DNA from: JAHCHG01 sp041745765
GTDB taxonomy: Bacteria; Acidobacteriota; Blastocatellia; Pyrinomonadales; Pyrinomonadaceae
Assembly: GCA_041745765.1 (NCBI GenBank)
Contig: JBGTIH010000121.1
Location: forward strand, 74,836-138,835
DNA: 64,000 bases
Reading direction: 5' to 3'
Shown: one piece after another, positions 1 through 9,157 of the stretch
Numbering within the stretch: the first letter of the stretch is position 1
Layout: every line of letters starts with the position of its first letter
Position numbers and translations under genes: made by a program
The notes under the pieces: model-generated
Database searches by the model: none
What the model was told of the DNA's origin: nothing
The model's input: the letters and a program-made list of their open reading frames with translations, nothing else

Positions 1-1233
1 ATCAGAACGCCGGAAGAATTAGTTGCCGAAATCGAAAAAGTTGAAACGACAAAAATTGATTTCTATCGTCCGGATTTCTACTTTACTGTCGAGGTAAAAC
101 GCGCTGATTTACTGAGCGGAAATGCTCTAGAAAAACTCGGAATCGAAAGTTGGAAAAAAAGCCGAAACTGGCGTTCGCAAGGTTTTTACGGACATTACGC
201 AACTTATGCCGAAGTTTTGCAATTGATAATTTCGCTGGTTTTCGGACTTTTCATCGCTTCAATCGGATTCCGAAAAGGAACTAAATCACAGATAAACACC
301 GCAGATGAACACGAATTAAATTCACGATCCACAATCAAAAATCGAAAATTACGAAAATTTCCTTTCAATTTTTCGCCGCTTCTGCTTTTCTGTCTCGCCG
401 CAATGGCGTTTGCGCTTCTTTTGACGATCACACGCGCTTCTCAACTTGCGTTTTTGGTTTCAGCATTTACGATAGTTTTGCTCAATGGAAATCGCAAAAT
501 TTTTTTAACTTTAGCCGCCATAATTCTGCCGGTCGCGCTTGTTGGATTATATGTTTTGCAGCAAAGCAGAGATGTCGGTTTTTTTGACCAAACGGATGAA
601 TCAACCAAATACCGGCAAACGGTTTATCGTGAAGGTTTGACTTTATGGACGGAAAATCCGCGACATTTCTTGCTCGGAATCGGAATGGACACGGTAACGA
701 AAAAAGAATACGTCGAAAAATGGGGACTTTTTGACAACGGAAAACTGCCGATGAGCCATTTTCATTCAACGCCGATTCAACTGCTCGTCGAACGCGGTTT
801 ATTCGGACTTTTGTTTTGGCTGGTTGTTTTAGGAATTTATCTGCGAACTTTGTGGAAAGGATTTCGGAACGCCGAACGGGAGAATTCCGACATTTCAGAT
901 TTCAGATTTCAAATGAAAATCCACAAATAATCGTAGAAGAAAATATTGAAAAATCCGAAACTAAAAGATTAAATCAGGAATCCAAAATCCAAAATCTCTA
1001 CTTATCAGCTTAAACGTGGAATACTTCTGGGCTGTTTGGGCGGTACGGTCGGATTTTTTACGAGCAGTCTGGTGCATTATAATCTTGGCGACGGCGAAGT
1101 TGCAATGGTTTTCTTTATGTTGATGGGCTTCGGCGTTTTTGCGGCAGGTTTAAAAAAATCGGTATCAGTAGAGCCAAATTCTGAAAAACAAAAGAAAAAT
1201 TGTCCACAGATGAACACAGATAAACACGGATGA
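1..1233 (+). pseudogene. O-antigen ligase / Wzy-type polymerase, 5'-truncated by window and frame-disrupted
   Basis: The reading frame is open from base 1 (start outside the window) to a stop at 930. It encodes several membrane segments and the GHYATYAEVLQL and NPRHFLLGIGMDT blocks typical of the O-antigen ligase family (PF04932), which joins or polymerises lipid-linked glycans at the periplasmic face. The missing C-terminal end is found at about 1012-1180 in the same frame (KRGILLGCLGG, then SSLVHYNLGDGEVAM and a last membrane segment), but stops at 930, 934 and 967 separate the two pieces. A second frame is open across the gap (816-1013). The gap carries 7-base repeats, so repeat insertion or copy change probably broke the frame. 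Repeat-like sequence also encodes a charged loop at 283-350 and the last residues before 1233. It could be a pseudogene, a phase-variable gene or an assembly error. The family call is firm; the functional state is unknown. Confidence 0.75.
892..999. repeat. Two heptamer tracts inside the O-antigen ligase gene
   Basis: Bases 892-912 are three 7-base units (ATTTCAG, ATTTCAG, ATTTCAA). Bases 979-999 are AATCCAA, AATCCAA and a degenerate third unit. They bracket the stretch in which the ligase reading frame is lost. Because 7 is 1 modulo 3, adding one unit in the first tract and removing one in the second would carry the upstream frame through to the C-terminal piece. Confidence 0.8.
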
Positions 1234-1523
1234 TTTTCATTAGAGCTGTTTGAAAACTCTTGAGTTCCGTTAGGAACGATATATTTATAGCTAATGGAGA
1301 GCAAATTTTAGTAGAGTTCCGTAGGAACGGCATATTGTTATGCCGTTCCTACGGAACTCGCTTCGTATATTTGACGCTATTTCTATAAATATCACGCTCC
1401 TACGGAGCTGATTTATGAGTTTTCAAACAGATTCTTAGAAATAATTTAAAGTAAAGTGTTAAACGGTTTTATGCAATTGCCGAAAATCTAAAAAAATCTG
1501 TGTTTATCTATGTTCATCTGTGG
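1204..1523. repeat. 28-bp inverted repeat flanking the MITE-like element
   Basis: A 28-base sequence at 1204-1231 (beginning CCACAGATGAACACAG) recurs as its reverse complement at 1496-1523 with two mismatches. The pair encloses the palindromic element at 1246-1430. The left copy also encodes the last residues of the broken O-antigen ligase. Related sequence lies inside that gene near 283-315, so this repeat type occurs at least three times in the first 1.6 kb. Confidence 0.75.
1246..1430. mobile_element. MITE-like nested palindrome, 185 bp, non-coding
   Basis: The ends are perfect 14-bp terminal inverted repeats (CTGTTTGAAAACTC at 1246-1259 and its complement at 1417-1430). Inside, 10-bp arms pair (1281-1290 with 1383-1392), and a perfect 21-bp stem with a 4-base loop lies at 1314-1359 (GAGTTCCGTAGGAACGGCAT and complement). 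Two further mini-palindromes of the same GTTCC...GGAAC type lie near 1265-1278 and 1396-1408. It has no coding capacity and I see no clear target-site duplication. The structure fits a miniature inverted-repeat element or a REP-type mobile hairpin; which transposase would move it is not visible here. The gap 1234-1581 holds nothing else. Confidence 0.7.
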
Positions 1524-1581
1524 ATAAATAAAATTTGGATCTACTGATACTGACTGCCTGAGATAAAAATCTCTTTTAAAT

Positions 1582-4500
1582 TCACGCCGCTTTTTGAATG
1601 CCGTAACGTTCGAGTTTGAGATATAAACCGCGACGCGTTAAACCGAGTTCGCGGGCGCATTGCGATATGTTCCAGTTGTGGCGGACAAGCGCGTCTTTAA
1701 TCATTTGCGTTTCCAATTCGCCGACGGCTTCTTCGAGCGTTCCGCTGTTTGAAGCAATATTGTATGACGAAAATGATTTATCGAAAGAAGTGATTGTTTT
1801 GATATTTTCATTGCCGTTCATCGGTGAAATCGAAGAACCGCTTCGTTTGAGTTCGGGCGAAAGATGCGCCGGCGTGATGGTTTCGCCGTCTTCGGCACGC
1901 GCCACGATTCTCTGAATTTCGTTGCACAGCTGACGAACATTTCCTTCCCACTCGCAAACCATAAGTAAATCAACCGTTTGCGGCGTAATATTAATATCGC
2001 GTTTGCCGAATCGTGCCGAATATTGATTAACGTAATAGCTGATTATCGGCGGAATTTCCGAACGTCTTTCTCGTAAAGGCGGAACGCGCAGACGAATTAC
2101 ATTTAAGCGATAATACAAATCTTCGCGGAAACTGCCGTCGGCAACCTTTTCTTCAAGCGGCATATTTGTTGCGGCGATTATCCGCACGTCAACTTTTATC
2201 GGACTTTTTTCGCCGAGCGGCTGAACTTCGCCTTCCTGCAAAAATCTCAACAATTTCGGCTGAACGTCAATCGGCAAATCGCCGACTTCATCAAGAAAAA
2301 GAGTGCCGCCGTCAGCCGCGCGAATCATTCCCTGCGAATCGGCAACCGCGCCCGTGAACGCGCCTTTTTTGTAACCGAAAAGATGACCTTCCGCCAGTTC
2401 TTTCGGAACGGCGGTGCAGTTAAATGGTATAAAAACCTTATCTTTACGGCTGGAAATCGTATGAATTGCGCGGGAGACGAGTTCTTTTCCCGTTCCCGAT
2501 TCGCCCGTTACGAGAACCGTTACGTCGGAAGAACGGATTTTATAAACTTCCTCGACCAGCGAGGACATCGCCGGAGAAGAATGAATAAATCCGGGCATCA
2601 AAGAATTCGATGTGAACGGACTCGTTTCTTGTTCGGTTTGTTGGTGTTTGTCCTTGTCGCGCAGAGCGCAAACGTCCATTCCGAGTTCGACAACTCTCAG
2701 CAGCGGCTGAACGGAAGATTCATCATTTAAAACTGCACCGGTTTCGGGCGAAATAATCAGAAATGCCAAAGCAGCACTCGGCGCACGCAGATTAAAGATT
2801 CTTAAATCTTTTGTTTTAGAAAATTTTTCCGTTTCATTTTTGCTCTGAGATTGCTGGAATTTAGAAACAATTTCCATACTTTCGGTCGGAGTATAGCCGT
2901 GTGTGATAAACGGAAAAAGTCTTTTCTGATCGTTAAATTCAGCGATGATAATTTTTTTCGCCTTACTTTCCTGTTGCAAAATGGCGATAAGTTCACGGAA
3001 AAGCAATTCACGCGAAGCGGTCGCTTCCGCCAGACGCAGCATTAAAAGTTGTGAAACCGCCGTTTTGGGGCGTTGGTTAGTTAATTCCGGAGATTGCCTC
3101 GTTTTAATGGTTTTAAGGTTTTCAAGAATTCCTCCGGTTATTTCCAAAAACATTTTGATGCCGAGCCGACCAAATGTGTCAGCCGCAGCCAAAAGATGTT
3201 TTTTGGCTTTTTCAGGACTGTTTCTGGAAAGCGTTTGACCGATCAAAAAGTTTGCCAAAGCTGTGTGATAAAGATCGGCGGCGGTTTCAAAAATCGTCAA
3301 ACAGCGGCTGAAATGATAAACCGCAATTTCTTCATCGGCAACTTTTAAGGCAAGCAGTCCGCGAATTCTTTGAATATTTCCGAGAACAAAGAAATCCGAA
3401 TTTGTTTCGTTTTCTTCGATCAAACTCAGTTCGGTTTCACATTCGGCGAGTTTATTTTCTTCCAGATGAACTTCTGCCAAAACCAGATTTGCCATATTGG
3501 CAATCTGAGTTTCGCCGATTTTTTTGCAAATTTTCAAAGTTTCATGCGCTTTTTGTTCGGCTTGACGAAGCTTTCCCTGTGCCAGAAAACATCGTGCCAG
3601 ATTTCGCATTGCCTGAATTGCATACCATTCTTTCCGGTGTTCAATGGCGACTTCGACTCCTTGCTCGAGTAATTTTTGCGCGTTTTTTAATTCGCCGCGA
3701 AGCAATTTTAACTCGCCGAGAGAATCCAGAATTCCGGCAACGTGCGCGTGATTGGCTTCAATCGCCAGATCGAGAGCTTGTTTAATAATAGCTTCGGCGC
3801 GTTCCCAATCGCCGAGAAGCATTAGATTTATTCCTAAATTATTATATGCGGCAATGGATTGGATTTTATGTTCGGTTTGTTCAAAAAATTTGATGGATTT
3901 TTCCAGACAATCAATTCCGTCTTGCGGTCGGCGCAGAAACCAGTATGCGCCGGACATATCCGAATAAAGTTTGCCGAGAACAAACGGCGCATTGCGCGAA
4001 CCGATGATTTTTATTGCCAGTTGGAAATACTCAATCGCTTTTTCGCTGTTGCCTTCCTGATGATAAGTCATCGCCAACATATGGTAAGCGTTTGCCATTC
4101 CGTGCCAGTCGCCGTCTTCCCGATACGCCGCTAAACCTTTTTCAGCGTGATCGCGGGCAATCGGATATTCGTTTAACTTCCGGTAGACACGCGCCAAAGC
4201 CACATAAATCTCGCCGTTTAATTGTTGTAAATTAAAACTTTTAGCTTCTTCCAGAGCAAAATTCAAGAGGGCAACGGCTTTCGGATAATCCTGTGAATTG
4301 TTGTAAGAAATAGCAAGCTGAGTTAAAACCGAAAGAGCCGTTTCAGCTTCGAGTTCGCTCAAAAAATCATCATCATTGTATTTTTCAACAACTTCGAGAG
4401 CATTTTTGTAACGTCCCTGTGTTTCGTAGGTGTAAGAAAGAAGTCGGCGGAATTTGGCTTCCGTCTCTTCTGAATGAGAATAATTTTCCAGCATATTCGT

Positions 4501-4686
4501 CAGAATTTTCTCTGCCGCGCCGGACATTCCTTCGCCGAGTTTTTGATTAACTTCGGCGAAAATTTCCCGCAATCTCTCTTCGGACAAACTTCTGTTATTG
4601 AGTGAACGCAGTTTTATCCTTGCTCTCTCAAACGGATAAGCATTTCCCGACATATTTTTAGTGGTCGAAATTGAATCTTTTTTCAT
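1582..4686 (-). CDS. TPR-domain sigma54-dependent transcriptional activator
   Basis: This protein of about 1034 residues activates promoters read by sigma54 RNA polymerase. The N-terminal half (roughly residues 50-510) is a run of about ten tetratricopeptide repeats, the likely signal-sensing scaffold. A linker of about 170 residues follows, then an AAA+ domain with Walker A GESGTGKE (about 725), the GAFTGA loop that contacts sigma54 (about 776), Walker B GGTLFLDEVGDLP and the arginine-rich ALRERRSEIPP-like region. The C-terminus is a Fis-type helix-turn-helix (NISQCARELGLTRRGLYLKL). I start at the ATG at 4686 rather than the in-frame TTG at 4713. No receiver domain is present, so control is probably by ligand or protein binding to the TPRs. 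Its targets are unknown. Confidence 0.93.
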   Translation of the reverse strand: MKKDSISTTKNMSGNAYPFERARIKLRSLNNRSLSEERLREIFAEVNQKLGEGMSGAAEKILTNMLENYSHSEETEAKFRRLLSYTYETQGRYKNALEVVEKYNDDDFLSELEAETALSVLTQLAISYNNSQDYPKAVALLNFALEEAKSFNLQQLNGEIYVALARVYRKLNEYPIARDHAEKGLAAYREDGDWHGMANAYHMLAMTYHQEGNSEKAIEYFQLAIKIIGSRNAPFVLGKLYSDMSGAYWFLRRPQDGIDCLEKSIKFFEQTEHKIQSIAAYNNLGINLMLLGDWERAEAIIKQALDLAIEANHAHVAGILDSLGELKLLRGELKNAQKLLEQGVEVAIEHRKEWYAIQAMRNLARCFLAQGKLRQAEQKAHETLKICKKIGETQIANMANLVLAEVHLEENKLAECETELSLIEENETNSDFFVLGNIQRIRGLLALKVADEEIAVYHFSRCLTIFETAADLYHTALANFLIGQTLSRNSPEKAKKHLLAAADTFGRLGIKMFLEITGGILENLKTIKTRQSPELTNQRPKTAVSQLLMLRLAEATASRELLFRELIAILQQESKAKKIIIAEFNDQKRLFPFITHGYTPTESMEIVSKFQQSQSKNETEKFSKTKDLRIFNLRAPSAALAFLIISPETGAVLNDESSVQPLLRVVELGMDVCALRDKDKHQQTEQETSPFTSNSLMPGFIHSSPAMSSLVEEVYKIRSSDVTVLVTGESGTGKELVSRAIHTISSRKDKVFIPFNCTAVPKELAEGHLFGYKKGAFTGAVADSQGMIRAADGGTLFLDEVGDLPIDVQPKLLRFLQEGEVQPLGEKSPIKVDVRIIAATNMPLEEKVADGSFREDLYYRLNVIRLRVPPLRERRSEIPPIISYYVNQYSARFGKRDINITPQTVDLLMVCEWEGNVRQLCNEIQRIVARAEDGETITPAHLSPELKRSGSSISPMNGNENIKTITSFDKSFSSYNIASNSGTLEEAVGELETQMIKDALVRHNWNISQCARELGLTRRGLYLKLERYGIQKAA

Positions 4687-5002
4687 CCCGCAATAAAAAA
4701 AGAAAAGTGTCAATAAATCTTGATTTTCAGTAATTGAATATCAAAAATTAAAAAAAGGGGGAACTTCTAATTATTTTATTGAATATATTCTTGCTTTTGA
4801 ATCTATCAAATATTAATTTTTCCGTCCAGTTTTGTTATGTGTTTTGAAGAAGTGATAATGTAATACCGGATTAATCGCCAATGAATAATAAAAACCGAAG
4901 GATGTCAGAAAGTTTTTTTTACACTCTTTTAAAACTAAAAATTGCGCGTAAAATTAAGATTTCTTAAACATCTCAAAACTTTTTCTCAGCTGCTTACAAA
5001 CA
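4687..5002. other. AT-rich intergenic region
   Basis: This region of about 316 bases lies upstream of the TPR-sigma54 activator and downstream of the quinone oxidoreductase gene (both read leftward). It is AT-rich with poly-A and poly-T runs. I see no convincing sigma70 or sigma54 promoter, RNA gene or open frame. Confidence 0.5.
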
Positions 5003-6007
5003 CTAAAATTCTAAAACAACTTTTCCAAAACTTTTATTCGATTCCAGATATTCGTGCGCTTCTCCGGCATTTTCCGCTTTAACTACTCTATCAAGATTCG
5101 GGATGATTTTACCCGCTTCAATCAAAGGCAAAACATTCTCGATAAACGATTTAGTCGCTTCCGCTTTTTCTTTCGGAGAGCGCGCCCGCAAAACTGTTCC
5201 GATAATTCTCAAACGTTTTGACAAAGCCTTTCCAAGATCGAATTCCGCTGATCTTCCGCCGACCAAACCAACTAAAATTAAGCGACCTTTTAATGCCAGA
5301 CTTTCCAAATTTGCCTCGAAATAACTTGCACCGACAAGGTCTAAAATTACATCAATGCCTTTGCCGTCCGTAATATGATCGGTTAATTCAGCAAAAATTT
5401 TCGAATTATTTTTGACTGCTTCGGTTTCCGTCACAATTCCAAAATCTAGCCCGAACTTATTACATTCTTTGAGTTTATCAGCCGTGCGCGATGTTCCGAT
5501 CACTTTTGCGCCTTTTGCTTTGGCAAGCTGCAGTGCGGCAAGTCCGACTCCCGAACCGACAGCGTGAATCAAAAGTGTTTCGCCGGTTTTTAATGCGCCT
5601 TGCGTAAAAATTGCATCGTTTGCCGTGATAAAAACTTCGGGAATCGCCGCGGCTTCCGCAAAACTTAAATTCTTCGGGATTTTCGCCAAATGTGCCGATT
5701 CCGTCAGAATAAATTCCGCATTGCCGCCGCCTGCCGTGATTCCGAAAACTCTTTCGCCGAGTCTAAAATCTCTGACATCGTTACCGATTTCGGCAACTTC
5801 GCCGGCAAACTCCAAACCCAGAATGCGTTCGGGAAAACCTTTCGGCGCGGGATAAAACCCCATGCGCTGCAAAATGTCCGCCCGATTTACGCCCGACGCT
5901 TTTATTTTGACCAAAACCTGCGAGTTTTCAGGTTTTGCGGGATTTTCGACTTCGCGCAATTCGAGATTTTCCGCACCGCCGAAATCCTTTACATAAACAG
6001 CTTTCAT
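5003..6007 (-). CDS. NAD(P)H:quinone oxidoreductase, zinc-independent MDR family (PIG3-like)
   Basis: This 334-residue medium-chain dehydrogenase/reductase begins with the GroES-like fold (MKAVYVKDFGGAENLELREV). It contains GVNRADILQRMGFYPAPKG, a hallmark of the PIG3/quinone oxidoreductase branch. The nucleotide-binding Rossmann motif is HAVGSGVGLAALQLAKAKGA at about residues 148-167, in a context usually selecting NADPH. No cysteine or histidine set for catalytic or structural zinc is present. The family reduces quinones or alpha,beta-unsaturated carbonyls in the cytoplasm. It starts 42 bases from the end of glmS in the same direction, so it may be cotranscribed, although the functions do not match. 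Confidence 0.9.
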   Translation of the reverse strand: MKAVYVKDFGGAENLELREVENPAKPENSQVLVKIKASGVNRADILQRMGFYPAPKGFPERILGLEFAGEVAEIGNDVRDFRLGERVFGITAGGGNAEFILTESAHLAKIPKNLSFAEAAAIPEVFITANDAIFTQGALKTGETLLIHAVGSGVGLAALQLAKAKGAKVIGTSRTADKLKECNKFGLDFGIVTETEAVKNNSKIFAELTDHITDGKGIDVILDLVGASYFEANLESLALKGRLILVGLVGGRSAEFDLGKALSKRLRIIGTVLRARSPKEKAEATKSFIENVLPLIEAGKIIPNLDRVVKAENAGEAHEYLESNKSFGKVVLEF

Positions 6008-6048
6008 GTTTTTACTTCTTGCTGAAAATTTTTATAATCCGGCAAAGA

Positions 6049-7911
6049 TCATTCAACTGTTACTGATTTTGCCAGATTTCGCGGTTGATCAACATCACAG
6101 CCGCGGCGCACCGCGATGTGATAAGCGAGAAGCTGCAACGGCACGATCGAAAGAATCGGCGAGAGCAAATCGGTCGTTTCAGGAACTTCGATGACGTGAT
6201 CGGAAACGACCGAACTCATTTCGTCGCCTTCGGTCAAGATCGAAAGAATAATGCCGTCGCGCGATTTTACTTCGACGATATTCGAATGCGTTTTTTCGTA
6301 GCGCAGTTCGCTTCCTTCGTTGCCTTCTTCTCTTGTGTTGATAATGACGACGGGCAGTTTTTCGTCAATCAGCGCGTTCGGACCGTGTTTCATCTCGCCC
6401 GCCGGATAACCTTCGGCGTGAATGTAGGAAATTTCCTTGAGTTTCAACGCGCCTTCCAGAGCGACCGGAAAATTGATTCCGCGTCCGAGATAAAGAAAAT
6501 CCTGCGAACGGAAAAAATCTCTGGAAAGCTCTTCGATCGAATCGGCATCGCTTAAAAGATGTTCGATCTTGAGCGGCAATTCGGCTAATTCCTGCGCGTG
6601 ATTTTTGGCTTCTTCGGGAGATAATTCTCCGCGCAGCTGCCCGAGATAAAGCGCGAAAAGATAGAGCGCGATCATCTGCGACGTAAACGCCTTGGTCGAA
6701 GCCACGCCGATTTCCGGTCCGGCGTGCGTTAAAATCGTGCCGTCGGCTTCGCGCGTGATCATCGAACCCTGCACATTGCAGATCGCCAAAACCTTGCAGC
6801 CCGAAGCCTTTGCTTCGCGCATCGCGGCAATCGTGTCGGCGGTTTCGCCCGATTGCGAGATGACGACCAAAAGATCCGTATCGCGCAAAACCGGTCTTCG
6901 ATAACGGAATTCCGAAGCGTAATCAACCTCGACCGGAACTCTGGCGAGTTCTTCGAGCATATATTTTCCGGCGATTCCGGCGTGCCAGCTCGTGCCGCAA
7001 GCGGCGATTTTAATTGAAGTTAAATTCTGAAAATCTTCTTCGGCGATATTCATCTCATCGAGATAAACTTTTCCCGTATCCAGAGAAACACGACCGCGAA
7101 CAGTATCACGAACGGCGCGCGGCTGTTCGTAGATTTCTTTGAGCATAAAATGCTTAAAGCCGCCTTTTTCCGCCATAATCGGATCCCAGGTGATGCGCTG
7201 CTGCTTCGGCTCGACGATGTTGCCGTCGTAATCGGTAACGCGCACGGAATCTTTCGACAATACGGCGATTTCCTTTTCGCCCAAGTAAAACACGTCGCGC
7301 GTATGTTGCAAGATCGCGGGAATGTCGGAAGCGACAAAAAATTCCCCGTCGCCGAGACCGATGACGACCGGCGGACCTTCGCGCACGGCGATAATTGTGT
7401 CCGGTTCGTCAACCGAGATGATCGAAAGCGCGAAAATTCCGCGCAATTCCTTGACCGTTTTGCGAACGGCTTCTTCCAAAGAAAGATTTTCCTTTTCCTT
7501 GTAAAAACCGATCAGATGCGCGACGACTTCCGTGTCGGTTTCGGTCTTAAATTCGCTTCCTTCTCCGGTCAGACGCTTTTTCAGCGTCAGATAATTTTCG
7601 ATAATCCCGTTATGCACGACGACGATTTTACCCGTCTGATCGCGGTGCGGATGGGCATTTTCCTCGGTCGGTCGCCCGTGCGTCGCCCAGCGCGTATGCC
7701 CGATCCCGTAGTTTCCGTCCAAAGGATTCAAGCGAATCGCTTCTTCCAGATTCCGCAGCTTCCCTTCGGCGCGCCGCAGCGAAAGTTCCTGATTTTCATC
7801 AACAACCGCAATTCCCGCCGAATCATATCCGCGATACTCCAATTTCCGTAAACCGTCAATAATTAACGGTACAACTTGTTTATTTCCAACGTATCCAACA
7901 ATTCCACACAT
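6049..7911 (-). CDS. glmS: Glutamine--fructose-6-phosphate aminotransferase (isomerizing)
   Basis: GlmS makes glucosamine-6-phosphate from fructose-6-phosphate and glutamine, the first step to UDP-GlcNAc for peptidoglycan and lipopolysaccharide. The 620 residues match the family length. After Met, Cys2 (MCGIVGYVG) is the N-terminal nucleophile of the glutaminase domain, which also has GHTRWATHGRP. Two SIS sugar-isomerase domains follow (ACGTSWHAG, SQSGETADT, STKAFTSQ), and the protein ends in the conserved DQPRNLAKSVTVE. It lies about 1.5 kb downstream of glmU and yvcK in the same direction, separated by small genes. I see no glmS ribozyme in the 128-base leader. Confidence 0.98.
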   Translation of the reverse strand: MCGIVGYVGNKQVVPLIIDGLRKLEYRGYDSAGIAVVDENQELSLRRAEGKLRNLEEAIRLNPLDGNYGIGHTRWATHGRPTEENAHPHRDQTGKIVVVHNGIIENYLTLKKRLTGEGSEFKTETDTEVVAHLIGFYKEKENLSLEEAVRKTVKELRGIFALSIISVDEPDTIIAVREGPPVVIGLGDGEFFVASDIPAILQHTRDVFYLGEKEIAVLSKDSVRVTDYDGNIVEPKQQRITWDPIMAEKGGFKHFMLKEIYEQPRAVRDTVRGRVSLDTGKVYLDEMNIAEEDFQNLTSIKIAACGTSWHAGIAGKYMLEELARVPVEVDYASEFRYRRPVLRDTDLLVVISQSGETADTIAAMREAKASGCKVLAICNVQGSMITREADGTILTHAGPEIGVASTKAFTSQMIALYLFALYLGQLRGELSPEEAKNHAQELAELPLKIEHLLSDADSIEELSRDFFRSQDFLYLGRGINFPVALEGALKLKEISYIHAEGYPAGEMKHGPNALIDEKLPVVIINTREEGNEGSELRYEKTHSNIVEVKSRDGIILSILTEGDEMSSVVSDHVIEVPETTDLLSPILSIVPLQLLAYHIAVRRGCDVDQPRNLAKSVTVE

Positions 7912-8039
7912 AATTTTTATAGTTTACAATTTTTTTAGAGCTATTTTTAGCTCTAAAATTATTTATGAGATTTTTTCTTTCATTCCAGAGATTAACTTAT
8001 TAAATATATTGAATTTTTCAATGCCTCATTCGATTTTTC

Positions 8040-8726
8040 TTAACAAACATCCAATAACTTAATATATTCTATTACCGCTTTTAGATTTTCTTTTTCATCA
8101 GTAACGATTAATACAGCCCCTTTGTTACTATGCCCGACTTCAACAGAACCTCTATGCGTTAATTTTTTCTCAATCAAATCAATGAATATATTACCTTTTT
8201 CATCGAAAATCGGATTTACCGTATCGCCAAGTATTTCTTCACCAATGCTCTTAATTGTTATGTTTTTAAGTTCGATAAATTCTGTGTAAAGTGTCGGCTT
8301 TTCAACAAATAATGTTTTAACTTCTGAAATTCTTAGTAAATTTCCAATACATTGAATATCTAAATCCTGTTCTTTCAGTATTTGAGCAAGAACCAAATTC
8401 CACGGCTCATTTTCAACTTTTTTAGTGACAGGATTAAGTTTTAAATTCTTATCAACTTCAAAAGTAAATCCATATTCTTCAGTAATATAATTCAAAATAT
8501 CACTAACATCCGTATTCACTACATTTAAGTTTATTCCTTCACCAACAAAACCTTGTTGGCAAACTGCTTTTGACTGTTCTTCACTTACTTTTTCTGCTTT
8601 GGGGCGAGATTTCAACCCAAATACAAACTTTTTAAATTTATCGGCGTTATCTGATTCCGATTGTGCCAAAATGGGCAAAGCGAAGCAAAATGTGAGCAAA
8701 ATTATAAAAACTAAAATTCTTTTCAT
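8040..8726 (-). CDS. Exported STN-domain (secretin/TonB short N-terminal) protein
   Basis: The 228-residue protein has an N-terminal signal peptide (MKRILVFIILLTFCFALPILAQ). After a charged linker comes an STN-type domain at about residues 65-135: NVVNTDVSDILNYITEEYG, then the NLLRI strand end typical of PilQ/GspD N0 domains. A second alpha/beta region follows to the end and resembles the next secretin N-domain, with LKNITIKSIGEEILGD. No secretin pore domain is present, so it is an N-domain-only protein, perhaps periplasmic. It begins 5 bases after brnA, so it probably shares that transcript. The domain call is fairly sure; the role is unknown. Confidence 0.7.
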   Translation of the reverse strand: MKRILVFIILLTFCFALPILAQSESDNADKFKKFVFGLKSRPKAEKVSEEQSKAVCQQGFVGEGINLNVVNTDVSDILNYITEEYGFTFEVDKNLKLNPVTKKVENEPWNLVLAQILKEQDLDIQCIGNLLRISEVKTLFVEKPTLYTEFIELKNITIKSIGEEILGDTVNPIFDEKGNIFIDLIEKKLTHRGSVEVGHSNKGAVLIVTDEKENLKAVIEYIKLLDVC

Positions 8727-8731
8727 GTTGA

Positions 8732-9157
8732 TTAAGCGGCTTTTTTAACTTCTTCGGCAATCGCGTTAATAAAATTTTTATCATTTAATAAGTTTCTTTT
8801 AGTTTCTTCGAGTTTTAGTTCACTTTCCATCAAAGCGCGAAGTTTCTCATTTAATAAAATTTGTAATGACTCGATTTCTTCATTTTCGGTTTGTGCCTGA
8901 AAATGTTTCAGGACATCCAAATCAAGTTTCATCTGAAATTCGACTTTTGTATTTGAAGGATGCAAATCTTCTTTTTTTGCACGACGTTCGGGCGGAATTC
9001 GGCGGAATTTATGCTTTCCGGGTTTTAATAATTCATCTTCGGGAATTCCCGCCGCCAAATCCTGTTCGTAATCTTCCTCTTCAATCCGGATGATTACTTC
9101 CTCGTCTTTTTCCTCGACGATTCCAAATCGAAAAGGTTGTATTTCATTCTTTTCCAT
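8732..9157 (-). CDS. brnA: BrnA-family antitoxin
   Basis: This 141-residue protein carries a C-terminal ribbon-helix-helix-like block (KVEFQMKLDLDVLKHFQAQT, about residues 75-95) matching BrnA antitoxins. These bind and neutralise the BrnT RNase and repress the operon. The N-terminal 70 residues are acidic and longer than usual for BrnA; a C-terminal extension of about 40 residues is predicted helical. I chose the ATG at 9157 because it overlaps the brnT stop by 14 bases; the frame is open further upstream but only over brnT sequence. The order toxin-antitoxin is standard for brnTA. Confidence 0.82.
   Translation of the reverse strand: MEKNEIQPFRFGIVEEKDEEVIIRIEEEDYEQDLAAGIPEDELLKPGKHKFRRIPPERRAKKEDLHPSNTKVEFQMKLDLDVLKHFQAQTENEEIESLQILLNEKLRALMESELKLEETKRNLLNDKNFINAIAEEVKKAA

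Noticed and set aside
1012..1233. Separate small membrane protein gene
   Set aside because: Its sequence is the conserved last membrane segment of the O-antigen ligase family in the same frame as the upstream gene, so it is the detached C-terminus rather than an independent gene.
4714..5002. Sigma54 promoter near the TPR-sigma54 activator
   Set aside because: No TGGCAC-N5-TTGCA-like element with correct spacing is visible in the intergenic region on either strand.
7912..8039. glmS ribozyme or riboswitch
   Set aside because: The 128-base leader is AT-rich with only a short TAGAGCTAAAAATAGCTCTA-like repeat and lacks the conserved ribozyme core; such ribozymes are known mainly from Firmicutes.
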